Of a stretch of 64,000 bases of DNA, positions 17,132 to 24,500 are shown piece by piece. A program made the translations under genes and the position numbers. The notes beneath the pieces are model-generated. The model did no database searches. It was not told the origin of the DNA and saw only the letters and a list, made by a program, of their open reading frames with translations. This stretch comes from F23-B02 sp946405205 (GTDB taxonomy: Bacteria; Bacillota; Clostridia; Oscillospirales; Oscillospiraceae). Position 1 is the first letter of the stretch. Every line of letters starts with the position of its first letter. The stretch lies in contig CAMJGL010000006.1 in assembly GCA_946405205.1 (NCBI GenBank), positions 1-64,000 of the forward strand. Direction: 5' to 3'.

Positions 17132-18637
17132 ATGAGCAGAAAACAGGGACATGAGAACCTTATTTTTAATTACTTTGATCAAAAGAATAGAAAACAAGGC
17201 AAAGTAATGAAAAGGAAACGCAGAAAAATAAAGTTAATACTATTATTGTTGAATTGTATTTTATGTATGATACTTTTTGGAATTGTACTGGTTATTTATG
17301 TAAAAAAGGTGGATGAGGGAACGCTGGGATGTGGAATATCCGTATATGGATTGGATATTTCGCAATGCACTCCGGAACAGGCAGTAAAAGAGATTGAAGA
17401 GACATTCCGAAATAAAGAAGTTGTTTTCCAAGAAAACGGGCAAAACGTATTCGAGACAACAGTGGGAAATATGGGCTATGTACTGGATCAGTCTTTATTG
17501 ATGAAAGAACTTTTGATAATAAAAAAGCAAAGAGACCAAAATCGCGGTATGTTTGAGAAAAGAAAGGATTATTCGATAGAGTATGAAATTAAAATGGAAG
17601 ATAAAATGGAAGAAGTTTTGAATATCGAGGATTTCAATTTAGGGGAACGAATAGAATCATCAGATGCTTATATTGATTATGACGAACAGAAAGAATCTTT
17701 TATTTTAGTGGATGAAATACAAGGTAATCAGATTGACAAAAAGAAGTTGGTTGAGAAGGTGTATAATACTTTGGCAGAGGACTTTCAGGAACAGCTGCTA
17801 TCCAGTCGTGTGGAAATAGAAATAAATCGTCAGGTATATCAGACAGCGGTATCATCAGAAGTAAGTGAGCTAAATAGAAAATTAGAAGAATTAAACAGAC
17901 AACTTTTACAATACAGGACAACAACAGTTACTTATATATTTGGAGATACTGTCGAAGTTTTGGACAATGAAAGAATTTCTTCATGGCTAATTGTCAGTGG
18001 TGACAGCATCAGCATTAATGAGGAAGAAGTAATAGCTTTTGTTAAAGATTTGTCTTCAAAGTATAACACAATGTATGTGCCTCGTTCTTTTAGGACTTCT
18101 TTGGGCGAAGAAGTGACTATCAGTGGAAATGAATATGGATACAGGATTGACAAGGATGCGGAATTGCAGAAGCTGTTAGAAGATATAAAGAGTGGTGATG
18201 ATGTAAGACGAGAACCAGTTTACAGTAAACAGGGTTTGGAAAGAAACGGAAAGGATGATCTTCTGGGAAGTTACATAGAAGTCAGTTTAGACAAACAATA
18301 TTTATGGCTTTATAAAAATGGGAAGCTTGTTACAAAAACAGATATTATCAGTGGACTTCCTAACGAGGAATTTCAGACGTATCGGGGAGCATGGCCGATT
18401 GCATATAAAGCAAGTCCATTTACACTAAGCAGTGATGTTTATGGATATGAGATAGAAGTGGAATATTGGATGCCATTTGTGTATGGACAGGGACTCCATG
18501 ATGCGGACTGGCAGGATGTATTTGGTGGCGAGTTATATAAGACAAAGGGAAGTCATGGTTGCATCAATCTTCCTAAAGAACAGGCAAAAATTATTTATGA
18601 TACGATTGAGGCAGGTTATCCGATTATAATTTATTAA
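17132..18637 (+). CDS. membrane-anchored L,D-transpeptidase (YkuD) with VanW-like/PG-binding region
   Basis: The product forms 3->3 peptidoglycan cross-links outside the membrane if active. After a basic stretch there is one membrane helix ('LILLLLNCILCMILFGIVLV'), then a region like the PG_binding_4/VanW N-terminal domain ('GCGISVYGLDISQCTPEQAV'). The C-terminal YkuD catalytic domain has the His 'GLHDADW' and 'SHGCINL' with the nucleophile near Cys477. The start is uncertain: 17132 has GGTGG 5 bases upstream; 17207 and an upstream TTG at 17057 are alternatives. Codon use and AT content differ sharply from the flanking ICE core, suggesting separate acquisition. L,D-transpeptidases need tetrapeptide donors, which a D,D-carboxypeptidase such as the one at 46.7 kb could supply. 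Confidence 0.85.
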   Translation: MSRKQGHENLIFNYFDQKNRKQGKVMKRKRRKIKLILLLLNCILCMILFGIVLVIYVKKVDEGTLGCGISVYGLDISQCTPEQAVKEIEETFRNKEVVFQENGQNVFETTVGNMGYVLDQSLLMKELLIIKKQRDQNRGMFEKRKDYSIEYEIKMEDKMEEVLNIEDFNLGERIESSDAYIDYDEQKESFILVDEIQGNQIDKKKLVEKVYNTLAEDFQEQLLSSRVEIEINRQVYQTAVSSEVSELNRKLEELNRQLLQYRTTTVTYIFGDTVEVLDNERISSWLIVSGDSISINEEEVIAFVKDLSSKYNTMYVPRSFRTSLGEEVTISGNEYGYRIDKDAELQKLLEDIKSGDDVRREPVYSKQGLERNGKDDLLGSYIEVSLDKQYLWLYKNGKLVTKTDIISGLPNEEFQTYRGAWPIAYKASPFTLSSDVYGYEIEVEYWMPFVYGQGLHDADWQDVFGGELYKTKGSHGCINLPKEQAKIIYDTIEAGYPIIIY

Positions 18638-18691
18638 AGTGGACGTAAAAGGTTTGATGGATTAACGGTCAAGATGTGAAAGGAGTTTCAG

Positions 18692-19024
18692 ATGAAAGCT
18701 ATACAGAAAAGAAAGCAGGTAAAGCCAGCGATGGAATTTGCGACAGATATTAATATTATATTGGAGTGTCTGTATGAAGTGTATGGACAGGAAGCACATC
18801 ATGTACTTAAAGGTAGGGATATTCAAAAAACGATGGTTTTTCCTTTCCTGAAGATGTTAGTGAATCAGTGCGATGGAATTTCTGTAAGAGAGATGCATAA
18901 AAAGCTATGGGAAATCTACATAGCGGAACAAACAAAGGAAACGTTTATCAGTAATGCAGAGTCTCTTTTAGAATCGTTGAAACGTGATGAGGAAAATGGC
19001 GATCATATCGTTTGTTGTGAATGA
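18692..19024 (+). CDS. small protein of unknown function in the L,D-transpeptidase operon
   Basis: The 110-residue, probably soluble, helical protein starts after GAAAGGAG, 55 bases downstream of the transpeptidase gene. It shows a basic N-terminus ('MKAIQKRKQVK') and Cys residues near both the middle and the end ('IVCCE'). I recognise no family. Base composition matches the AT-rich neighbours, so it was probably acquired with them. Confidence 0.5.
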   Translation: MKAIQKRKQVKPAMEFATDINIILECLYEVYGQEAHHVLKGRDIQKTMVFPFLKMLVNQCDGISVREMHKKLWEIYIAEQTKETFISNAESLLESLKRDEENGDHIVCCE

Positions 19025-19079
19025 ATTTGAAATGAAAAAGAAATGGTTACTCTATCATAAGGATAAGAATAATGACATA

Positions 19080-19116
19080 GCCGAGAGATTTTTTGTGAAG
19101 ATCTCCCGGCCTTTTC
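19080..19116 (+). terminator. terminator of the L,D-transpeptidase operon
   Basis: GCCGAGAGA pairs with TCTCCCGGC with one mismatch; CTTTTC follows. Confidence 0.6.
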
Positions 19117-19127
19117 ATAGCCATAAA

Positions 19128-19168
19128 TAAAAAGACAGGAACAGGTCTTTTGCAGACTTGTTCCTGTT
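19128..19168 (-). terminator. terminator of the XRE regulator gene
   Basis: ACAGGAACA and TGTTCCTGT form a perfect stem. Read on the minus strand it is followed by TTTTTATTT, directly downstream of the regulator's stop. Confidence 0.7.
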
Positions 19169-19183
19169 ACCAGATTAGAAGTA

Positions 19184-19537
19184 CTATTGTTTACGAAGAT
19201 GCGCATCCCTGCGGAGCGTTTCTTTCAGCGCCTGCGCCATGTCCTTGACCATGCGGATTTCATATTCATCGCAGTCGGCAAGGATTCCGGCTATGTCCTT
19301 TTCAAATTGGACTTTGGATTTTACCACGCTATCACAAAGGAGGTCATCAACCGTAACGGACAGAGCATTTGCAAGGCTTACAATCGCGGTCAGACTGACG
19401 CGTGTGGTGCCAGTTTCGATGTTGCTCATGTGTGTCGGAGAAATCTCAACCATTTCGGCTAAACGCTCTTGCGTGAGGTCGGCTTTGATCCGTGCGATTT
19501 TAATCCGCTTGCCGATTGCCTTGTAATCAAGCTCCAT
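19184..19537 (-). CDS. XRE-family transcriptional regulator
   Basis: The 117-residue protein has an N-terminal helix-turn-helix: 'IGKRIKIARIKADLTQERLA' leads into 'SPTHMSNIETGTTRVSL'. A helical C-terminal part may mediate dimerisation. The start at 19537 follows GGGAGGG on the minus strand; a longer in-frame extension was rejected. A palindrome at 19553-19572 just upstream is a likely autoregulatory operator. The gene faces the SLOG remnant and marks the end of the AT-rich operon. Its targets are unknown. Confidence 0.8.
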   Translation of the reverse strand: MELDYKAIGKRIKIARIKADLTQERLAEMVEISPTHMSNIETGTTRVSLTAIVSLANALSVTVDDLLCDSVVKSKVQFEKDIAGILADCDEYEIRMVKDMAQALKETLRRDAHLRKQ

Positions 19538-19552
19538 ACTTTCCCTCCCTTG

Positions 19553-19572
19553 TTTCAGAAATTTATCTGAAA
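19553..19572 (-). promoter_or_regulatory. candidate operator palindrome of the XRE gene
   Basis: TTTCAGA and TCTGAAA form a perfect 7-bp inverted repeat with a 6-base spacer, 16 bases upstream of the XRE start codon. Confidence 0.45.
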
Positions 19573-19661
19573 ATATTGTAACCACGGAGAGAGCGTATTA
19601 TAATAATCTATAGCCGTGTTCTACGGATATAGTTTAGAATTGTGAAAAAAGGAAGCTTTCT

Positions 19662-20019
19662 ATGACATCTTGTACGTTCGCTGGGTATCGGGGAAATGTA
19701 TCAGCCGATGATGGATGCAAAAATTGAGAAAGCAATCCGGGAACTTTTACAGACCGACAGCGAGTTTATCTTCTACACCGGAGGGATGGGCGAATTTGAC
19801 AGCAAATGTGCGTCAGCAGTCCGCTTAGCAAAACGGCAGTATCCTCACTTGAAGATTCGCCTTGCCCTGGTTCTTCCGTATACGTCCAATAAGCTGAATA
19901 CGGAAAAGGCATACTACGAATACTACTATGATGAAATCATTATTCCAGAGGAGCTGTGCGGAGTTCACTACAAAACTGCGTTTCAATCTTACAGAGCAGA
20001 AATGGATTTACACATTTGA
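19662..20019 (+). pseudogene. SLOG/DUF1273-family gene, frameshifted and truncated
   Basis: The reading frame opens with 'MTSCTFAGYR' at 19662, the usual start of SLOG (DUF1273) proteins of mobile elements, but then shifts. The family continues in another frame from 19696: 'FYTGGMGEFDSKCASAVR', 'LALVLPY', 'YYEYYYDEIIIPEEL', 'GVHYK'. Removing one G from the GGGG run near 19691 restores 'GYREMYQP'. The C-terminal part after 'GVHYK' is replaced by an unrelated short tail and a stop, so the repaired product would still be short. SLOG domains bind nucleotide-type ligands; this copy is probably inactive. A sequencing error in the G run is possible, but it would not explain the lost C-terminus. Confidence 0.7.
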
Positions 20020-20068
20020 TATTGCCCTGCCCTATGGATATAGTAAAAGAAAAACAGGAGTGAAAACC

Positions 20069-20392
20069 ATGAGTGACACATATTTCGATTTGCCCTCCCG
20101 CCTGGAGGATTCCTTCTCGGAGATCGACAGTGATATTGTAACTGACCTGCGGAAAAACAGTGAGGAATACGATGAGATTCAACAGCAGATTTCTGACTTG
20201 AAAAAGCGGTTCCCGTGTATTATGAAAGTGATGGAGGACAAAGGTGAGATTCAACTGACCACAGAAGAACACGCCGCATTTGTCCAATGCCTTCGGTTGC
20301 TCCGAAAGCTGGATGATATGGAGCGCCTGCAGCTTTACTTCCGCGGACATACGGATGCGGTGGCTTACCTCAAGAGAATCAAAGCGATTTAA
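20069..20392 (+). CDS. small conserved ICE protein (DUF6664-like)
   Basis: The 107-residue helical protein starts after a GGAG site, 50 bases past the SLOG remnant. 'LPSRLEDSFSEIDSD', 'EIQLTTEEHAAFVQ' and the end 'YFRGHTDAVAYLKRI' match a family I recall next to SLOG genes in such elements. No function is known. It looks intact although its upstream neighbour is broken. Confidence 0.6.
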   Translation: MSDTYFDLPSRLEDSFSEIDSDIVTDLRKNSEEYDEIQQQISDLKKRFPCIMKVMEDKGEIQLTTEEHAAFVQCLRLLRKLDDMERLQLYFRGHTDAVAYLKRIKAI

Positions 20393-20463
20393 CATTAGCG
20401 TCTCGGAACAATTCGGGCCGTTTCTCACATTTAGTTAAGCATAAAAATGTAACGAATGGGAAG

Positions 20464-20489
20464 GATGTCACTTCGGTGGCATCTCTTTT
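20464..20489 (+). terminator. probable intrinsic terminator
   Basis: GATGTCAC and GTGGCATC pair across a TTCG tetraloop with one G-T wobble; TCTTTTC follows. Confidence 0.55.
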
Positions 20490-20535
20490 CGTATGAAAAT
20501 TTATAATTTGGGCACACTAATATTTGAAAATGTCA

Positions 20536-20582
20536 TTTACATTCTTGCTTCAACTTGATATAATGTGAAGCAGGAATGTAAA
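20536..20582 (+). promoter_or_regulatory. abiE promoter within a large inverted repeat
   Basis: A -35 TTTACA (20536-20541), a 17-base spacer and a -10 TATAAT (20559-20564) form a good promoter. It sits within a 17-bp inverted repeat with one mismatch (arms 20536-20552 and 20566-20582; spacer 13). AbiEi antitoxins are known to repress their own promoters through inverted repeats, so this is the probable operator. Confidence 0.7.
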
Positions 20583-20606
20583 CAATCTTGTGAGGAGGTG
20601 TGTACC

Positions 20607-21203
20607 ATGGATCAGATTTGGATGAAAATAAATGAATTGGCCGAGGCAAACAACGGGTTCGTTAGGACAGCGCAGGTTGAAGAACTGGGCATCAGCAGGC
20701 CCATGCTGCGCAAGTATACTGATGCCGGTAAACTGGAGCAGGTACGCAAAGGATTGTATGTGCTCACGGATGGCATTCCGGATGAGTATGCATTGTTGCA
20801 GGAGCAGTGCCGGGATGCTGTCTTTTCCTATGGCACAGCACTGTATTTGTGGGGACTCTCAGATCGAACACCGCATGTATATGACATTACAATTCCGAGA
20901 GGGAAAAATGTCACCATCTTGAAACGAGATAATCCTAACTTGAGGTGTCACTATTTACCGAGAGAACTTTATGAGATCGGTATTACACAGACACGCTCCC
21001 CACAAGGGGCTGAAGTGAGGTTGTATGATAGGGAACGCTGTATTTGTGATTTGATCCGTAACAAAGAACAAATGGATATGCAACTGTACACGCAGGCAAT
21101 CAAGGATTATTTCAAGACAAAGCCCAACAATCGGAAACTTCTGAAATACGGAAAACTGTTCGGAGTAGAAGATAAAATCAGGACCTATATGGAGGTATTG
21201 TGA
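20607..21203 (+). CDS. abiEi: type IV antitoxin AbiEi
   Basis: The 198-residue protein pairs an N-terminal winged-helix domain ('GFVRTAQVEELGISRPMLRK', then 'LEQVRKGLYVL') with a C-terminal AbiEi domain ('SYGTALYLWGLSDRTPHVYD', 'RLYDRERCICDLI'). AbiEi neutralises AbiEii without tight binding and represses the operon. The start at 20607 has GAGGAGGTG just upstream. The stop overlaps the toxin start, indicating coupled translation. Such pairs give abortive phage defence and help stabilise mobile elements. Confidence 0.9.
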   Translation: MDQIWMKINELAEANNGFVRTAQVEELGISRPMLRKYTDAGKLEQVRKGLYVLTDGIPDEYALLQEQCRDAVFSYGTALYLWGLSDRTPHVYDITIPRGKNVTILKRDNPNLRCHYLPRELYEIGITQTRSPQGAEVRLYDRERCICDLIRNKEQMDMQLYTQAIKDYFKTKPNNRKLLKYGKLFGVEDKIRTYMEVL

Positions 21204-22042
21204 TGAAAACACCAGAGCAATTAAAAGGAACGATTCGCAGCATGGCAGCAAAGAGGAATCTTCGGGCGCAGGAAGTGCTGCAGATGTTTCTGTTTGAACG
21301 GATTTTGGAGCGCTTAGCTAATTCAAAATACAAAAAGAATTTTATTCTCAAGGGTGGTCTGCTGATATCCTCAATGATCGGTATCAGTGAGCGCACTACG
21401 ATGGATATGGATACTACCGTTCGAGGAATCCAGATGGAAGAAGATGATATTGTTCGGATTGTCAAGGAAATTCTTACGGTGGATGTTGACGATGGTATCC
21501 TATTTGAATATGAGAGCATTGAGCCTATCCGGGAAGAAGATGCTTATAATAACTTTCGGGTGCATTTGCGTGCAAAATATGGCAAAATCGACACTCCAAT
21601 GAAGATAGATGTAACGACCGGTGATGCGATCACTCCAGCGGCAGTACAGTATGACTTTCCGATGCTGTTCGAAGATAAAACGGTGCCGGTTATGGCCTAT
21701 ACACTGGAGACGGTGTTGGCCGAAAAATACGAAACGATTATTCGACGGAATATCAGTAGCACACGAGCGAGGGATTTTTACGATCTTCACACGCTGTATC
21801 GCAGCCGGAAATCAGAGGTTCGCATTGATGTTTTCAGAGCTGCTGTGTTACATACAGCGCAAAAGCGAGAATCCGTTGAAGATATCAAGGATTGGAAGGA
21901 TATTCTGAAGGATTTGCGCGAAGAACCGCAGATGTATTTACTGTGGGATAACTATATATCTGAAAACAGGTATATCGGAAACTTGGAATTCCATGTAGTT
22001 CTCGATTCATTGGAAGAGGTGGCAGAGGCGTTGAATTTTTAA
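21203..22042 (+). CDS. abiEii: type IV toxin AbiEii (nucleotidyltransferase)
   Basis: The 279-residue protein has the nucleotidyltransferase signature 'LKGGLLISS' followed by 'RTTMDMD', with the DxD acidic pair. 'PMKIDVTTGDAITP' and 'LAEKYETIIRR' followed by 'RDFYDLHTLY' match the AbiEii/AbiGii family. Family members transfer nucleotides to tRNA acceptor ends and stop growth. GGAGG before the ATG overlaps the antitoxin's end. The gene appears intact. Confidence 0.9.
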   Translation: MKTPEQLKGTIRSMAAKRNLRAQEVLQMFLFERILERLANSKYKKNFILKGGLLISSMIGISERTTMDMDTTVRGIQMEEDDIVRIVKEILTVDVDDGILFEYESIEPIREEDAYNNFRVHLRAKYGKIDTPMKIDVTTGDAITPAAVQYDFPMLFEDKTVPVMAYTLETVLAEKYETIIRRNISSTRARDFYDLHTLYRSRKSEVRIDVFRAAVLHTAQKRESVEDIKDWKDILKDLREEPQMYLLWDNYISENRYIGNLEFHVVLDSLEEVAEALNF

Positions 22043-22110
22043 ACTGTCAAAGAATGTGAGAAGCAAGTTTATCATAGCGACAACAAAAATAACTAAATAA
22101 TATGGTACAT

Positions 22111-22149
22111 AGCCGATTGGTTTTCTTCGGAGAATCAGTCGGCTTTTTC
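22111..22149 (+). terminator. intrinsic terminator after the abiE operon
   Basis: AGCCGA and TCGGCT close a long stem-loop followed by TTTTT. Confidence 0.75.
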
Positions 22150-22174
22150 TATGTCAGAACGGAGGTGACACAAC

Positions 22175-22510
22175 TTGACCAACGAAGAACTGAACACGGC
22201 TCTATATGAAAAGATGTTTGCCGAGCAGGAAACCTACCGGGCGTGGCTGCTTTCCCAGCCCCCGGAGGAAATCCTGAACCACGCCTATGAGTACACGGTT
22301 CGGGAGGACATTCTGATGTCGCTGGAATATCACGATCTGCCGGACGCACAGGCCAGAGCGTTGATGAAATCGCCCAGCCCCCTTGACGATGTATTTGCGG
22401 ATTGGGAGAACAAAGAAACCGGCCACATGGACGACATCTGGCAGACCGTGGAGGATCGGGCCAAAGCCGAAGTGCAGAAACATAAGAAGAAAGAAGAAAA
22501 GGAGCGATAA
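22175..22510 (+). CDS. DUF3848 family ICE protein
   Basis: The 111-residue acidic helical protein probably starts at a TTG, because GGAGGTGA lies directly before it and no ATG fits. Features such as 'YEKMFAEQETYRAWLLSQPP' and 'EILNHAYEYTVREDILM' are typical of DUF3848 in Tn1549-type elements. The charged tail is Lys/Glu-rich. The function is unknown. It opens the mobilisation module. Confidence 0.75.
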   Translation: MTNEELNTALYEKMFAEQETYRAWLLSQPPEEILNHAYEYTVREDILMSLEYHDLPDAQARALMKSPSPLDDVFADWENKETGHMDDIWQTVEDRAKAEVQKHKKKEEKER

Positions 22511-22518
22511 CAGCTCTG

Positions 22519-22548
22519 GGCCGGTTGGGGTTTCCAGCCGGCCTTTTT
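22519..22548 (+). terminator. intrinsic terminator after the DUF3848 gene
   Basis: GGCCGGTT and AGCCGGCC form a GC-rich stem followed by TTTTTACATA. Confidence 0.8.
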
Positions 22549-22603
22549 ACATAGCCGGACTGTCCCAGGCAGTCAATTCATGGCTATGGAAAGGAGGATT
22601 TTT

Positions 22604-23566
22604 ATGCCATATATTCCCCCGGAGGTCGTTGCAAAAGCAAAGGAAATGGACTTGCTGACCTATCTCAAAAACTACGAACCGGGTGAGCTGGTGCATTTTG
22701 GAGGGAGCACCTACTGTACCCGAACCCATGACAGTCTCAAAATCTCCAACGGCAAATGGTGTTGGTTTTCCCGTGGCATCGGTGGCAAGACGGCTCTGGA
22801 CTATCTGATCAAAGTCCGTGAGATACCGTTCACCGAAGCGGTGGAGATGATTGTGGGTCAGGCGGCAATTCACCCGCCCACTTATGAGCCAGCACCCAAA
22901 AAGGACGCACCCAAGGTGCTGCTGCTTCCCCCGGCCAGCCGCTGCGCCACTCATGCAGTCAGCTATCTTTCCGGGCGCGGCATCGACAGTGAGGTGATCG
23001 ATTTCTGTATCTCTACCGGACGGCTGTACGAAAGCAGCGGCAGATACCACAATGTGGTTTTTGTGGGCCATGACCGGTACGGGAAAGCGCGGTATGCCAA
23101 TCTGAGGGGGATCGGTTCTGACTTCAAGGGTGAGTGTAACGGCAGCGACAAGCGGTTCTCTTTCAATATCCCGGCAGAAAACAGTGAGATTCTCCACCTG
23201 TTTGAGAGCGCCATCGACCTGCTTTCCTTTGCTACCATCCGCAAATTGAACGGTATGGATTGGAAAAAGGATCATCTGCTGTCGCTGGCAGGCGTGTATC
23301 AGCCAAGAGAGAAAATCGAGGAAAGCGCCGTGCCGTTGGCACTGACCCAATACCTGCGCGACCACCCGGAGATCAAAACGATTATTCTGCGGCTGGACAA
23401 CGACAGGGCAGGCAGGCTGGCGGCAAAGGCGCTGATGGCGGTTCTGCCAAAGAACTATATCATTGATGCACGATTCCCGCCCAGAGGCAAGGATTACAAC
23501 GACTGCCTATGTATGCACCTGGGTATTCCCATCATCCGGAGCAAAGAGAAAAACCAAGAACGATAA
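22604..23566 (+). CDS. DUF3991/Toprim-domain protein (primase-like)
   Basis: The 320-residue protein has an N-terminal region with 'STYCTRTHDSLKIS' and 'WCWFSRGIGGKTALDYLI', like the DUF3991 primase-type zinc-binding region. The C-terminal Toprim fold has the Glu of 'LFESAIDLLSFA' and the 'LRLDNDRAG' acidic motif. Such proteins may prime or process ICE DNA during transfer. AAGGAGG lies 7 bases before the start at 22604; an upstream ATG was rejected. Confidence 0.8.
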   Translation: MPYIPPEVVAKAKEMDLLTYLKNYEPGELVHFGGSTYCTRTHDSLKISNGKWCWFSRGIGGKTALDYLIKVREIPFTEAVEMIVGQAAIHPPTYEPAPKKDAPKVLLLPPASRCATHAVSYLSGRGIDSEVIDFCISTGRLYESSGRYHNVVFVGHDRYGKARYANLRGIGSDFKGECNGSDKRFSFNIPAENSEILHLFESAIDLLSFATIRKLNGMDWKKDHLLSLAGVYQPREKIEESAVPLALTQYLRDHPEIKTIILRLDNDRAGRLAAKALMAVLPKNYIIDARFPPRGKDYNDCLCMHLGIPIIRSKEKNQER

Positions 23567-23579
23567 GGAGGATCACAAC

Positions 23580-23900
23580 ATGAAAGAATTTGAAGTCACT
23601 TTGACTGCCGTTTCCAGAAAGACCTTTAAGCTGAGAGCTGATTCCCAGGAGGACGCTTTCCTGCTGGCAGAGGCCATTCTGGAGAATACCGATCTGCTGG
23701 ACTTTTCCGATGAGGATGTGGACAGCATGGACATGACCTGCGAGGAACAGTGCGGCGGCGTCTGCGAGATCTGCAGCCGTGCCTGTGAAGACTGCGGCGA
23801 CTGCACCGATCTGGAACCGGACTGCCCCTACCCTGACAAGGAATGCGAACACCGTTGTCCGGCCTGCGGCGGCTGTATGGCAGACAGCGAGGATGACTGA
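23580..23900 (+). CDS. cysteine-rich small protein (DpnD/PcfM-like N-terminus)
   Basis: The 106-residue protein begins 'MKEFEVTLTAVSRKTFKLRA', like DpnD/PcfM-type proteins. It ends in about 55 residues with twelve cysteines arranged as CxxC and CxxxC groups ('CEICSRACEDCGDC', 'CPACGGC'), which could bind zinc or an iron-sulfur cluster. It follows the Toprim gene after AAGGAGG and lies directly upstream of the candidate oriT. No function is known. Confidence 0.65.
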   Translation: MKEFEVTLTAVSRKTFKLRADSQEDAFLLAEAILENTDLLDFSDEDVDSMDMTCEEQCGGVCEICSRACEDCGDCTDLEPDCPYPDKECEHRCPACGGCMADSEDD

Positions 23901-23966
23901 CTCTGTTTTCGGCTGGTTTCAAAGAATGTTCGACCCCGCAGGGAGAACAGGTCTGCAATATACCAG

Positions 23967-24020
23967 CAAGCATCGCCTTTGTGATACCACAAAGGCTGCT
24001 TGTCAGGGGAAAGCCCCTGA
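23967..24020 (+). other. candidate origin of transfer (oriT)
   Basis: Nested inverted repeats lie between the Cys-rich gene and mobC: CAAGCA...TGCTTG outside, a perfect 9-bp GCCTTTGTG/CACAAAGGC with a 4-base loop inside, then TCAGGGG/CCCCTGA (24003-24020). The 150-base gap codes for nothing else. Position just upstream of MobC and relaxase genes is typical for oriT. The nic site cannot be fixed from sequence alone. Confidence 0.5.
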
Positions 24021-24050
24021 AACCCCTCATTGGAAAGGAGAAATTTGATT

Positions 24051-24167
24051 ATGCACAACGCATTGTTTTTTGCGATTGGCTTCCTCATCGGTGCGCTGTT
24101 CGGCATTGTCTTTATGTGCCTGTTGCAGATTAACCGCCTGAACAGAAAGGAGGAAAAAGACAAATGA
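24051..24167 (+). CDS. DUF3789-type small membrane protein
   Basis: The 38-residue product has one membrane helix ('LFFAIGFLIGALFGIVFMCL') and a charged tail. It starts after GGAAAGGAG and its stop overlaps the mobC start (ATGA). It matches the DUF3789 pattern of this ICE family. Its function is unknown. Confidence 0.7.
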   Translation: MHNALFFAIGFLIGALFGIVFMCLLQINRLNRKEEKDK

Positions 24168-24493
24168 GGAAAAGAAATGTCCACATTCAATTCTGGCTGA
24201 ACCGCAAGGAAGCCGAATCCCTGGATAAAAAAGTCCGCCGCAGCGGTCTTTCCCGTGAAGCGTATCTGCGCCATCTGATTGACGGCGTGGTACCGCAGGA
24301 CGCTCCGCCCCCGGACTATTTTTCCATGATGCGGGAGCTGTACGGTATCGCCAATAACCTGAATCAGATCGCGCAGAAAGCCCACACCCTGAATGTGGTG
24401 GATGTGCAGCGGTATGATAACTGCGCCCGTCAGGTGGAAACTGCCATCAAGAAAATCACAGAGGCCGTTGTCCTGCCCAGGCCGATGGAGTGA
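24164..24493 (+). CDS. mobC: MobC-type relaxosome accessory protein
   Basis: The 109-residue protein has a ribbon-helix-helix-like N-terminus ('VHIQFWLNRKEAESLDKKVR', 'GLSREAYLRHLI') and a helical C-terminus with 'NNLNQIAQKAH', the MobC signature. It is expected to bind oriT and assist the relaxase. It is coupled to the DUF3789 gene upstream and ends 7 bases before the relaxase start. Confidence 0.88.
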   Translation: MRKRNVHIQFWLNRKEAESLDKKVRRSGLSREAYLRHLIDGVVPQDAPPPDYFSMMRELYGIANNLNQIAQKAHTLNVVDVQRYDNCARQVETAIKKITEAVVLPRPME

Positions 24494-24500
24494 TACCGCC

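Noticed and set aside
19928..20068. In-frame N-terminal extension of the gene at 20069
   Set aside because: It overlaps the SLOG remnant, and a good ribosome site and family-like start are present at 20069.
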